From the NCBI GenBank assembly GCA_040768125.1, contig JAXGNG010000002.1, positions 620,001-684,000 on the forward strand: a stretch of 64,000 nucleotides of DNA, read 5' to 3'. This document shows, in pieces, positions 1-7,952 of the stretch. The number at the start of each line of letters is the position of its first letter. The stretch's first letter is position 1. A model generated the notes under the pieces. The model was given only the letters and a program-made list of their open reading frames with translations. It was not told where the DNA came from and did no database searches. Source of the stretch: RBG-16-49-21 sp040768125. Lineage in GTDB: Bacteria > Spirochaetota > UBA4802 > UBA5550. A program made the position numbers and the translations under genes.

Positions 1-1
1 C

Positions 2-712
2 GCCATCGACATCAGGGGCGGCAAATGCGTCCGCCTGGCACAGGGAGACCCGGATAGGCAGACGGTATATTCCGACAGCCCTGTAGATATGGCCCTGGAA
101 TTTCAGGATGCCGGGGCACGATTGATCCATGTCGTTGACCTCAACGGGGCCTTCGAGGGAACGCCCGTCAACCATGCCATCGTTGCCGCCATATCACGCG
201 CCGTTTCTGTGCCGGTGGAGATTGGCGGCGGCATACGCACGGCCGGCGCGATACAGGCGTACATCGACGCGGGAATACGACGGGTGATTCTCGGCACCAT
301 CCTGCTCCAGGATGAGTCCGCGGAGTTAATCGATCGATTTTCCGATTTCATGGTCGCCGGGATCGACGCGCGGGACCGCATGGTCGCCACGCACGGCTGG
401 AAGGAGACGTCATCCGTAAAAGCCATGGATGTCATCGGGAACCTGCGCGCGAAGGGCGTATCACGTTTCATCCATACCGATATCGCCACGGACGGGATGC
501 TCTCCGGCCCGAATATCGACGCCGTAGCCGAGGTGCTCGCGATGTTTCCTGATATCGAGCTCGTCGCATCGGGGGGCATCGCGTCAATGGAAGATATCCA
601 GAGGCTCCGGGACCTTGCGCTGCCAGGCCTCATGGGCTGCATTACCGGCAAGGCGATTTACGATGGCAGGCTGAACCTGCGCGAGGCTATTCTCCGTTTT
701 ACTCAGGATTGA
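2..712 (+). CDS. hisA: HisA, phosphoribosyl-formimino-AICAR-phosphate isomerase (5' truncated)
   Basis: Histidine biosynthesis step 4: Amadori isomerisation of ProFAR to PRFAR in the cytoplasm. The frame is open from the first bases of the window, so the true start lies upstream. The visible part begins inside the first beta-alpha unit (AIDIRGGKCVRL, where the first catalytic Asp sits) and runs to the C-terminus. TIM-barrel phosphate-binding glycine motifs are visible (EIGGGIR, VASGGI), as is the second catalytic Asp region (HTDIATDGM). This is HisA rather than HisF because of the GGGIR and DIATDG context. The next gene begins 1 nt after the stop, suggesting co-transcription. No other his gene is in the window. 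Confidence 0.93.
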   Translation, partial: AIDIRGGKCVRLAQGDPDRQTVYSDSPVDMALEFQDAGARLIHVVDLNGAFEGTPVNHAIVAAISRAVSVPVEIGGGIRTAGAIQAYIDAGIRRVILGTILLQDESAELIDRFSDFMVAGIDARDRMVATHGWKETSSVKAMDVIGNLRAKGVSRFIHTDIATDGMLSGPNIDAVAEVLAMFPDIELVASGGIASMEDIQRLRDLALPGLMGCITGKAIYDGRLNLREAILRFTQD

Positions 713-713
713 C

Positions 714-1775
714 GTGATGGGCACGAACGACGAAATGGACGAAATCATAAAGTTCCCCGTTGAGATCGAGCAGTACGAGCGGAAGATATACGATCTCAAG
801 CAGCTCATAGAAATAAGCAAGGGTCTGAACTCCACCCTCGAATATAACAACCTTATCGAATCCATACTCCTCACGTGCATGGGGCAGATGGTTCTCGCGG
901 GCGCCGGTATATTCCTACGGAAGGGAATCGGTCATGACAATTTCAGTCTCCACAGGAACTACCGTGGTTTCGAACTCGATCATTCAATCGACTACGACCT
1001 CCCGCCTGATTCCCAGGTGGTTCGTTTCATCGAGAAGAGTTTACGCTGTTACACACTTGACGACCTTCAGAAGGGCACCACGTCTGACCATTCCATGGAA
1101 ATACTCACGCTTCTCTCCCCGTCGCTGATCGTTCCCCTCATAAGCAAGGGAGCTCTCAACGGAATAATCATCCTGGGAGAACGCCTGATCGAGAAGGAAT
1201 TTTCCGAGTCTGACAGGGAATTCCTTCTTCATATCGCGTCCCTTGCGAGTATCGCGATACATAACGCCACGCTCTACGAGATGGCGACCACCGACATGAT
1301 GACCAAATTGAAGATACACCACTATTTCCAGACGCTCATCGTCGAGGAAATTGACCGCGCGAGAAGGATGAGCCGGCCACTTTCCGTCATCATGGCCGAT
1401 ATCGACCATTTCAAGGATTTCAACGACACGTTCGGCCACCAGGCGGGCGACATTGTGCTGGTCAACGTGGCAAGGATTATCAAGGAAAGCATTCGGCAGA
1501 GCGACGTCGCGTCCCGCTACGGGGGTGAGGAATTCGCCGTGATCCTCCCCGGCACGGAGATACACGAGGCTCTCATAGTGGCCGAGAGGATACGGCAGAA
1601 TATCGAAAAAATGCTCGTGCGGTACGATGACAGGGACCTTGCTTCTACTATTTCCATCGGCGTGACCCAGTTTGACCAGGAGATCGACGGCTCGAAAAAT
1701 TCACTTATCGAACGGGCGGACAGGGCCCTCTATCTATCTAAACGCAACGGGAGAAATCTTGTATCCTTTCTCTAG
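714..1775 (+). CDS. GAF-GGDEF diguanylate cyclase
   Basis: Predicted to make cyclic di-GMP from two GTP. Residues 1-35 look like a short coiled-coil lead-in, about 36-188 resemble a GAF sensory domain, and about 190-353 are a GGDEF domain. The active-site signature is GGEEF (residues 270-274), the catalytically competent variant. An intact product-inhibition I-site RQSD (261-264) lies five residues upstream. There is no signal peptide or membrane segment, so this is a soluble sensor. The start is GTG at 714 or the adjacent ATG at 717; neither has a strong Shine-Dalgarno, consistent with translational coupling to hisA. The GAF ligand cannot be inferred. Confidence 0.9.
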   Translation: MMGTNDEMDEIIKFPVEIEQYERKIYDLKQLIEISKGLNSTLEYNNLIESILLTCMGQMVLAGAGIFLRKGIGHDNFSLHRNYRGFELDHSIDYDLPPDSQVVRFIEKSLRCYTLDDLQKGTTSDHSMEILTLLSPSLIVPLISKGALNGIIILGERLIEKEFSESDREFLLHIASLASIAIHNATLYEMATTDMMTKLKIHHYFQTLIVEEIDRARRMSRPLSVIMADIDHFKDFNDTFGHQAGDIVLVNVARIIKESIRQSDVASRYGGEEFAVILPGTEIHEALIVAERIRQNIEKMLVRYDDRDLASTISIGVTQFDQEIDGSKNSLIERADRALYLSKRNGRNLVSFL

Positions 1776-1795
1776 GCTGGATCCATAATATTTTC

Positions 1796-1822
1796 TTGAC
1801 ATAATGACGCGCTCTATATTAC
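1796..1822 (+). promoter_or_regulatory. Candidate promoter for the CAT tRNA
   Basis: A perfect -35 box TTGACA (1796-1801) lies about 40 nt before the tRNA. The -10 is weaker: TATTAC (1817-1822, 15-nt spacer) or TATATT (1815-1820). The short spacer lowers confidence. Confidence 0.4.
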
Positions 1823-1840
1823 GTGGCACAGTAGCATTTT

Positions 1841-1914
1841 GGGCCCATAGCTCAGTCGGTTAGAGCATCTGACTCATAATCAGGGGGTCGAAGGTTCGAA
1901 TCCTTCTGGGCCCA
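1841..1914 (+). tRNA. tRNA with CAT anticodon (elongator Met or Ile2)
   Basis: A 74-nt cloverleaf: acceptor GGGCCCA pairs with TGGGCCC, D-arm GCTC/GAGC, anticodon loop CTCATAA (anticodon CAT), T-arm GAAGG-TTCGAAT-CCTTC, discriminator A. The 3' CCA is not encoded. C4-G69 and C5-G68 pairs are present, as in Ile2 tRNAs recognised by TilS (whose gene is at 36118-37548). Elongator Met cannot be excluded. It is not initiator, because position 1 pairs normally with 72. Confidence 0.92.
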
Positions 1915-1947
1915 CGGCAACGAAACAGCGCCAAGGATATAATCGGT

Positions 1948-2262
1948 ATGTATGCGATAGTTGAAATAGCCGGCAAGCAGTACAAGGTAGAAAAAGACGC
2001 GACCGTCAATGTCGACAGGCTCGATAAAAAGCCTGACGAGAGTCTCGTGATTGACAGGATACTCCTCGTGGCGAATGGCGAAGACGTGTTGATCGGACAG
2101 CCGTATCTGAAAAATGTCACCGTCCAGGCGAAGGTGCTGGGAGAGGAGAAGGGCGACAAGGTCCGGGGAATAAAATTCGGGAAGCGGAAACGCCATACGA
2201 GAACCCTCGGTCATCGCCAGACCTATTCCCGAATACTCATAAGCGACCTCAAGGTCAACTAG
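1948..2262 (+). CDS. rplU: 50S ribosomal protein L21
   Basis: A large-subunit protein that binds 23S rRNA. At 104 residues it has normal family length. It begins MYAIVEIAGKQYKV and contains the family's typical C-terminal segment (KFGKRKRHTRTLGHRQ). An AAGGAT-like Shine-Dalgarno precedes the ATG. It leads an operon with prp and rpmA. The CAT tRNA ends 33 nt upstream, so the two may share a promoter. Confidence 0.98.
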   Translation: MYAIVEIAGKQYKVEKDATVNVDRLDKKPDESLVIDRILLVANGEDVLIGQPYLKNVTVQAKVLGEEKGDKVRGIKFGKRKRHTRTLGHRQTYSRILISDLKVN

Positions 2263-2270
2263 TTGCACGG

Positions 2271-2684
2271 GTGATCACCGTCACGCTTACCAATGTCGAG
2301 TACACGGAGGGGATAGCCTTCTCTGACTCTGAAAAGGGCTTGATTGGCGTGACGGTTGAGGGGCATGCGATTCCGGGAGCTGCTGATAAACAAGGTCTCC
2401 CCGATGAGGTTCCTGGCCTCAGAAAAGGTGAGAACCTGGTGTGCGCGGCGGTATCATTCGGGTCACTGAACCTGCTGCGATCAATTGCGATCATGACAGG
2501 CATACGGCCCGTTTACGTCAGCGAGGACGGCTTCATGAGCATCTCGCTGTCTCTCCTGGGGCTTGACGAGCGACAGGTCAGTACCCTTGCGGTTCTGCTT
2601 GAATCTTTTATAATCGGGATGCTCGATCTACAGAAAGAGAACCCCGGTTTCATAGAGATACAGAATGTCTTTGAAAAAACGTAA
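2271..2684 (+). CDS. prp: Prp-family (YsxB-like) cysteine protease
   Basis: Lies between rplU and rpmA, the standard position of the ribosomal-processing cysteine protease Prp, which in Firmicutes removes an N-terminal leader from L27. 137 residues, GTG start. The catalytic pair of the family is recognisable: His32 in a GH motif and Cys58 in NLVCAAVS. The His-Cys distance here is 26 residues. In the short Firmicute enzymes it is about 12, so the loop between them is enlarged by roughly 14 residues (about 35-54). The neighbouring L27 has no leader to cleave. Function may therefore be altered, or may be a 50S assembly role; this is inference. Confidence 0.82.
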   Translation: MITVTLTNVEYTEGIAFSDSEKGLIGVTVEGHAIPGAADKQGLPDEVPGLRKGENLVCAAVSFGSLNLLRSIAIMTGIRPVYVSEDGFMSISLSLLGLDERQVSTLAVLLESFIIGMLDLQKENPGFIEIQNVFEKT

Positions 2685-2719
2685 CGGCTCTGCCGTGTCG
2701 TAGTGAAAGGAGAAGTACC

Positions 2720-2977
2720 ATGGCACATAAAAAGGGCGGCGGATCGACAAGAAACGGCCGTGATTCCGAGTCAAAACGCCTCGGTGTTAAACGATATGGC
2801 GGGCAGTTGATTCGGGGAGGCACGATCATCGTGCGCCAGCGCGGAACGCGAATTCATCCCGGCAACAACGTGGGCAGGGGCAAGGACGACACGCTTTTTG
2901 CCCTGATTGACGGCATCGTCACGTTCGAGCGACTTGATAAAAAAAGAAAAAAAGTATCCGTGTATCCATCAGCCTGA
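2720..2977 (+). CDS. rpmA: 50S ribosomal protein L27
   Basis: 85 residues, located at the peptidyl-transferase side of the 50S subunit. It starts MAHKKGGGSTRNGRDS, the form whose flexible N-terminus is ready without processing. The Firmicute-type hydrophobic leader ending in FAS is absent. A good Shine-Dalgarno (AAAGGAGAAG region) precedes the ATG. Last gene before the terminator at 3009-3042. Confidence 0.98.
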   Translation: MAHKKGGGSTRNGRDSESKRLGVKRYGGQLIRGGTIIVRQRGTRIHPGNNVGRGKDDTLFALIDGIVTFERLDKKRKKVSVYPSA

Positions 2978-3008
2978 GGCGGGACGGCGTTGCACACAAA
3001 CGAGTCAG

Positions 3009-3042
3009 ATCGCGTATTGACCAATACGCGATTTGTTGTTTA
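3009..3042 (+). terminator. Rho-independent terminator after rpmA
   Basis: Perfect inverted repeat ATCGCGTATTG / CAATACGCGAT (11 bp, or 10 bp with a GACC loop) at 3009-3032, followed by TTGTTGTTT. Ends the rplU-prp-rpmA transcript. Confidence 0.88.
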
Positions 3043-3124
3043 ACCGGGGTCGCCCCGCGTGCACCGCATGACGCAATCACGGCCCGTCATGCGCCCCTCG
3101 AATTTCCACAGAGGATTACGCATT

Positions 3125-4120
3125 GTGCCACGATTTACCGACACCATAACCATACGTCTCAAAGCGGGCAACGGCGGAAGGGGAGGGCTTTCCTTTCACA
3201 GGGAGAAGTACATCCCGAAAGGCGGGCCTGACGGTGGTGACGGGGGGAGGGGCGGCGACGTGTACCTCGAGGCTGATGGAGGTTATCACGCCCTGTCGCA
3301 CCTGTTCAAAGACCGGCTTTACAGGGGGCGCAACGGCGAACCCGGGATGGGGGGCAATAAAAACGGCAGGGACGGCGCCGACTTCACCGTGAAGGTGCCG
3401 CCGGGAACCCAGGTCATAGAGGAGGAAACGGGGGAGATCCTGGCCGACCTCGTTGCCCCGGGCACGCGCTTCAAGGGGGCGTCAGGAGGCATCGGAGGGA
3501 AGGGGAACGCATTCTTCAAGTCATCCACCAACCGTACTCCCCGCTTTTCACAGCCCGGTTTGCCCGGCGAGGAGAGACGCCTTCGGCTCAATCTTAAACT
3601 TATCGCGGATTTCGGACTGGTGGGCCTTCCCAACGCGGGTAAATCAACACTCCTTTCGAAAATCACCAACGCGAAACCGAAAATCGCCGATTACCCATTC
3701 ACGACCCTTGTTCCAAACCTTGGCGTACTGCAGAAGGATGACGGTACGATCTACACGATAGCGGACATACCCGGTATTATCGAGGGAGCCCATCGCGGGC
3801 AGGGACTCGGCCTTTCATTCCTGCGGCATATCGAAAGGGTCAAGGCGGTTATTTTCATGATCGACGTGACGGAGGAGGATCCGGCCTACGCGCTGCGTCT
3901 TCTCAAGTCCGAGCTTGCCACCTACAACGAAGCACTGATAAAAAAACCATACTACATACTGCTAAATAAAGCGGACCTTGCTGACGAAACAATGGTAAGG
4001 GACCGGTTGTTGCGCATGGGTGACGAAAACGTGCTGGCCATATCCGCTCAAAATGGCACGAACATGGATACTATCGAGTCGATACTCGACATGCTCATGG
4101 AGAAAGGTGATGCCGCGTAA
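3125..4120 (+). CDS. obg: Obg/CgtA GTPase
   Basis: Ribosome-associated GTPase involved in 50S maturation. The frame is open from 3059, but GTG 3125 is preferred: AGAGGA lies 8 nt upstream and the protein then starts directly with the Obg fold (PRFTDTITIRLKAG). This gives 331 residues. The glycine-rich Obg domain covers about 1-157. The G domain shows G1 GLPNAGKST, G3 DIPGIIEGA and G4 NKAD. The C-terminal OCT extension found in some Firmicutes is missing, as is common. The stop overlaps the proB start. Confidence 0.95.
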   Translation: MPRFTDTITIRLKAGNGGRGGLSFHREKYIPKGGPDGGDGGRGGDVYLEADGGYHALSHLFKDRLYRGRNGEPGMGGNKNGRDGADFTVKVPPGTQVIEEETGEILADLVAPGTRFKGASGGIGGKGNAFFKSSTNRTPRFSQPGLPGEERRLRLNLKLIADFGLVGLPNAGKSTLLSKITNAKPKIADYPFTTLVPNLGVLQKDDGTIYTIADIPGIIEGAHRGQGLGLSFLRHIERVKAVIFMIDVTEEDPAYALRLLKSELATYNEALIKKPYYILLNKADLADETMVRDRLLRMGDENVLAISAQNGTNMDTIESILDMLMEKGDAA

Positions 4121-5216
4121 GAGTCTCATGAAAGGCGTACGGAGAATCGTCGTCAAGATCGGGTCATCGTCTCTCACCTGCAGGGGCGTGCTTTCGGGGA
4201 GAAAGATATCAGCTCTTGTTACGGACGTTGCGGGCCTGGTAGAGCGGGGATACCAGGTGTTGATCGTTTCGTCGGGCGCCATATCAGCGGGCGCGGGCCT
4301 CGTGGGGAAATCAATGAGGCATCTCACGATTCCCGAGAAGCAGGCCATGGCGGCAGTGGGCCAGACCATTCTCATGAACGAGTACCGGAATAAATTCAAC
4401 AGAAGGGGCATTCGCGTCGGGCAGGTTCTCCTCACTGAGGACGACGTAAGGCACCGCACGCGGTTTCTTAACGCCCGGCATACCCTCGAGGCGCTGCTCA
4501 AGCTCGGTATCGTTCCCATAGTAAACGAGAACGATACCGTCGCGGTGAATGAGATACGCTTCGGAGATAATGACATGCTTTCGGCCCACGTCGCGAGCCT
4601 GGTCCACGCGAACCTCCTTGTGCTTCTCACCGACATCGACGGTTTCTACATGCATCTTGACGACCCCTCTCCGGTGGAGGAGGTCCGGGTCATTGATGAC
4701 GATATTCTACGCAGAGCCGGCGGCGCGGGATCTACCTACGGCACGGGCGGCATGCTTTCCAAGGTAAAGGCCGCGCGTATCATGATGCAGTTCGGCGAAA
4801 GAATGATCATCGCTCCCGCACGGCGCAAGCAGGTCCTGAACCGCATCATGGATGGAGAGATAATCGGCACACTCTTCGTGGGACATGACCGCCACCTTTC
4901 GGGAAGAAAAAGGTGGCTCGCGCTCCGCAAGTCAGCGGGGACCATCCATCTGGATCGCGGAGCCGTTACCGCCATATGCGAGGGCAAGAAATCTCTCCTT
5001 GCCTCGGGCATTACGGGCATCGAAGGAACCTTCGGCATGGGCGACATCGTTGATCTTTCCGATCCAGACGGGATGCTGATAGGCAAGGGCATCGCCAATT
5101 ACGGCAGCAACGAATTGATGCTCATAAAGGGGAAAAAGAGCGCGGAAATAAAGAAGATCCTCGGGGAAAATATCTTCGGCGAGACGATCAACCGCGACAA
5201 CATGATAGTCTACTAG
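4110..5216 (+). CDS. proB: Glutamate 5-kinase
   Basis: First step of proline synthesis: ATP-dependent phosphorylation of glutamate. ATG 4110 has a GGAGAAAGG ribosome site just upstream and overlaps the obg stop by 11 nt. This yields 368 residues, close to the two-domain E. coli enzyme. The N-terminal amino-acid-kinase domain (about 1-255) carries VKIGSSSL, SSGAISAG and the NENDTVAVNE feedback/substrate loop. A C-terminal PUA domain follows (about 275-355). proA is not next to it; the neighbour is convergent. Confidence 0.95.
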   Translation: MPRKSLMKGVRRIVVKIGSSSLTCRGVLSGRKISALVTDVAGLVERGYQVLIVSSGAISAGAGLVGKSMRHLTIPEKQAMAAVGQTILMNEYRNKFNRRGIRVGQVLLTEDDVRHRTRFLNARHTLEALLKLGIVPIVNENDTVAVNEIRFGDNDMLSAHVASLVHANLLVLLTDIDGFYMHLDDPSPVEEVRVIDDDILRRAGGAGSTYGTGGMLSKVKAARIMMQFGERMIIAPARRKQVLNRIMDGEIIGTLFVGHDRHLSGRKRWLALRKSAGTIHLDRGAVTAICEGKKSLLASGITGIEGTFGMGDIVDLSDPDGMLIGKGIANYGSNELMLIKGKKSAEIKKILGENIFGETINRDNMIVY

Positions 5217-5228
5217 GAGTCTTGCCCT

Positions 5229-6761
5229 TCAACCGATAAACCCCGTCTCCTGCCGGTAGAGATCGAGAACCGCCTTCACGAGCCCGTCAATGGTGTGCTC
5301 CTCCGCGACACGCTCGACAACATAGCCAAGGTCCCGCGCCGTCCGGGCGGTGACCGGTCCAATAGCGACACAGCGCGGCGATTCCTTCACATTATCATTT
5401 CCCCGACGGTAGACGGCATCAAAGTTTTTAACGGTCGAAGAACTGGTGAACGTGACGAGGTCGAAGACAATTCCCCCTGGCAGCGTGCTTTCATCCATAA
5501 CTGTCCGGTACGCCACGAGATCATCCACGCGGGCGGCGCCGCCCGCCCTCAGTGCATCCGCCATTTCCCCGGGGGCGATATCGGCCCTCGGAAGGAGAAA
5601 GCGTTTATCCCTGATTTCACCCCGCTCCTCAAGGGCTTTAACCAGTTCCTGGCTGATAAATCGTTCGGGGACAAGATCCGCGATGACACCATGGCTTTTC
5701 AGGTGGTCCGCCGTGGCGGTTCCAATGGCGCACACGCGGCACCGCCCAAGGCTCCTTGCGTCGAGCCCCTGGCCATGCAGTTCATCGAAAAAGAAACGGA
5801 CACCGTTTACCGACGTGAAGATGATCCAGTCGTAATCCTTCGATCTCCCCGCCGCCTCCCGGAGGGGAACGCTATTCTCCGGGGGGAGGATCCTTATCGA
5901 CGGGGTCTCGATTACCCTCGCGCCGAGTTCCTCCAGCCGCGCGGTCAGCTCCGATGACTGCTCCCTTGAACGAGTCACGATTATCGTCTTGCCGAAGAGG
6001 GGACGCTTCTCGTACCAGGAAATCTTTTCCCTGAGGGATACCACCTCGCCAATCACGATTATGGAAGGTGGATTTATTTTTTCAGCTCTTGCTCTGCCCG
6101 CTATGGTTTCCAGCGTGCCCGTCACCGTTCGCTGTTGGGGTCCGCATCCGTTTTCAATCACCGCCGCGGGGGTCGCGGCATCAAGGCCGTGACGCGTGAG
6201 CTGTTCAACGATCATGGGAAGGTTCTTTACTCCCATGAGAAAGACGAGTGTCTGTACACCCGTGGCAAGTCGGTCCCACCGTATGTCGGATTCCGGTTTT
6301 CCCGGCTCTTCATGGCCGGTAATGAATGCCACGGATGAACTGCAACCACGGTTCGTGACCGGGATACCCGCCGATGCCGGCACCGCGTATGCTGATGAAA
6401 CGCCGCTTACGACCTCGAATGGTATGCCCGATTCCGCGCAGTGAAACGCTTCCTCGCCGCCCCTTCCGAAAATGAAGGGGTCGCCGCCCTTGAGACGAAC
6501 GACGATTGTATCATCTGTGTATTTCCTGACCAGGAGCTCATTGATCTCATCCTGTTCCATGGTGTGCGACGATCCGCTCTTCCCCACGAAAATCTTCTCG
6601 CATCGTTCCGGTGCGAAGGAGTTTATGATCCTCTCGTCCACGAGATTGTCGTAGATCAGGACGTCGCATGTTTCAATAAGGCGCTTCGCGCGTATCGTGA
6701 GAAGGCCGGGGTCCCCCGGACCTGAACCGACAAGATAGACTTTTCCCCTACCGCCCATCAC
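5229..6761 (-). CDS. cobA-hemD: CobA-HemD fusion: uroporphyrinogen III methyltransferase / synthase
   Basis: A two-domain enzyme of 510 residues. The N-terminal half (about 1-245) is the SAM-dependent uroporphyrinogen-III C2,C7-methyltransferase: LVGSGPGDPGLLT, the KSGSSHTM region and RLKGGDPFIFGRGGEE. The C-terminal half (about 253-505) is uroporphyrinogen-III synthase (FGKTIIVTRSR, IIFTSVNGVRFF, FTSSSTVKNF). It thus closes the hydroxymethylbilane chain and immediately directs uroporphyrinogen III to precorrin-2. It follows hemC on the same strand (48-nt gap). Such fusions are known from clostridia and other anaerobes. Here it supplies the siroheme-based heme route encoded divergently. Confidence 0.96.
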   Translation of the reverse strand: MMGGRGKVYLVGSGPGDPGLLTIRAKRLIETCDVLIYDNLVDERIINSFAPERCEKIFVGKSGSSHTMEQDEINELLVRKYTDDTIVVRLKGGDPFIFGRGGEEAFHCAESGIPFEVVSGVSSAYAVPASAGIPVTNRGCSSSVAFITGHEEPGKPESDIRWDRLATGVQTLVFLMGVKNLPMIVEQLTRHGLDAATPAAVIENGCGPQQRTVTGTLETIAGRARAEKINPPSIIVIGEVVSLREKISWYEKRPLFGKTIIVTRSREQSSELTARLEELGARVIETPSIRILPPENSVPLREAAGRSKDYDWIIFTSVNGVRFFFDELHGQGLDARSLGRCRVCAIGTATADHLKSHGVIADLVPERFISQELVKALEERGEIRDKRFLLPRADIAPGEMADALRAGGAARVDDLVAYRTVMDESTLPGGIVFDLVTFTSSSTVKNFDAVYRRGNDNVKESPRCVAIGPVTARTARDLGYVVERVAEEHTIDGLVKAVLDLYRQETGFIG

Positions 6762-6809
6762 GGAAGCACCTCGCGCGGTATTAGACCCCTTGTTCTCGCG
6801 GGGTGAGCA

Positions 6810-7751
6810 TCAGGTCGCACTGCCGTATATTGCATCAAGAATTTTTCTCCCTCCCATCTTCATGAGTGTTTCAGCAACTGATGAGCCGATCTCCGCGTGG
6901 CGTGACCTGCTACCGGACGCAGATTCCCGAAATATCGTACCCCCGTCGAGTGACGCCACAAGACCGGTAAAGTTGATCGCATCTCCAGCAACCCGCGCGA
7001 GCCCCGCGATGGGGACCTGGCATCCTCCCCCGAGTGCCGTAAGGAAGGCCCTTTCGCAGAGCACCGCGTCGCGGGCGTCACGGTCGTCGAGAGCCCTGAC
7101 GATTTCCGCGATATCATGATCGTCTCGTCGTATCTCCACAGCCAGGGACGCCTGACCCACGGCGGGAATGATGATTGATTCCGGTATGATCTCGGTAGCC
7201 GTGTCCCTCATGCCGAGTCGCTCAAGACCCGAGAGCGCGAGGAGCGTTCCCTCGATGCGGGGATCTTCCCTCATTTTTTTCAACCGCGACTGCACATTCC
7301 CGCGAATATCGATTATCTCGAGGCCCGGCCTGTAGCCGAGGAGCTGCGCTTTTCTTCGCAGGCTTCCCGTCGCGACGATATCGCCCTCTTGTAGATCCGC
7401 CAACGCCTTGCCGTTCCTGGATATGAACACGTCACGCGGATCAATGCGCGCGGTTATGGCTCCAATGACGCACCCATGGGGGAGCTCCGTCGGCATGTCC
7501 TTCATTGAATGAACCGCCAGATCGATGGTCCCTGCGAGGAGCTCCTTTTCAATCTCTTTCGTGAAGAGTCCCTTGTCGCCAATCTTGGAAAGCGGGGTAT
7601 CCAGGATTTTATCGCCGGTGGTCTTGATGACCTGTATCTCAACATTGATACCGGGGTTTTGTTGCCTGAGAATATCACGCACCTGCGTGCTCTGGATAAC
7701 TGCAAGCCTGCTTCCCCGTGATCCGATGCGTATCGTTCGCCTTGATCCCAT
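6810..7751 (-). CDS. hemC: Porphobilinogen deaminase (hydroxymethylbilane synthase)
   Basis: Condenses four porphobilinogen to hydroxymethylbilane. 313 residues, usual length. It shows the RIGSRGSRLAV start, the catalytic and substrate loop HSMKDMPTE, arginine-rich TGSLRRKAQL, and the dipyrromethane-cofactor cysteine at residue 244 in GGGCQVPI. GAGAAGG just upstream of ATG supports the start. It is the first gene of the minus-strand arm of the divergent heme locus. Confidence 0.97.
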   Translation of the reverse strand: MGSRRTIRIGSRGSRLAVIQSTQVRDILRQQNPGINVEIQVIKTTGDKILDTPLSKIGDKGLFTKEIEKELLAGTIDLAVHSMKDMPTELPHGCVIGAITARIDPRDVFISRNGKALADLQEGDIVATGSLRRKAQLLGYRPGLEIIDIRGNVQSRLKKMREDPRIEGTLLALSGLERLGMRDTATEIIPESIIIPAVGQASLAVEIRRDDHDIAEIVRALDDRDARDAVLCERAFLTALGGGCQVPIAGLARVAGDAINFTGLVASLDGGTIFRESASGSRSRHAEIGSSVAETLMKMGGRKILDAIYGSAT

Positions 7752-7868
7752 GCCTTCTCCGCTGACGTAACGTTAACCGGCCGGGCATATATAAATCAAG
7801 CAAGTATTTTTCTTGCAAAATATCCCACTGTTTTATGATAGTATATTTTCAGGGGGCGGGAACTGATC
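7752..7868. promoter_or_regulatory. Divergent promoter region between hemC and hemB, with inverted repeat
   Basis: An AT-rich stretch holds signals for both arms. On the minus strand, TTGCAA (7818-7813) is followed by TATATA/TTTATA near 7795-7788. On the plus strand, TCTTGC (7811-7816) is followed after 17 nt by TATGAT (7834-7839). An inverted repeat GCAAG-N7-CTTGC (7800-7816) overlaps both -35 regions and could be an operator. No known regulator motif is matched with confidence. Confidence 0.45.
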
Positions 7869-7952
7869 ATGGATCGAGGAATCCCATCGATGCTGTTCTC
7901 CACCTCCCTTGTATCCTCAAAATGCCGGGAATGCAATCGCCTTGGAACATAA
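7869..7952 (+). CDS. Possible 27-residue leader peptide before hemB
   Basis: An ATG at 7869 preceded by a GGGGGCGGGA ribosome-site-like run opens a 27-codon frame ending at TAA 7950-7952. It overlaps the proposed hemB TTG start (7942) in another frame. The peptide contains CRECNR, a CxxC pair. It could couple translation to hemB or be chance. hemB itself has no ATG and no clear ribosome site of its own, which favours coupling. This is inference. Confidence 0.3.
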   Translation: MDRGIPSMLFSTSLVSSKCRECNRLGT

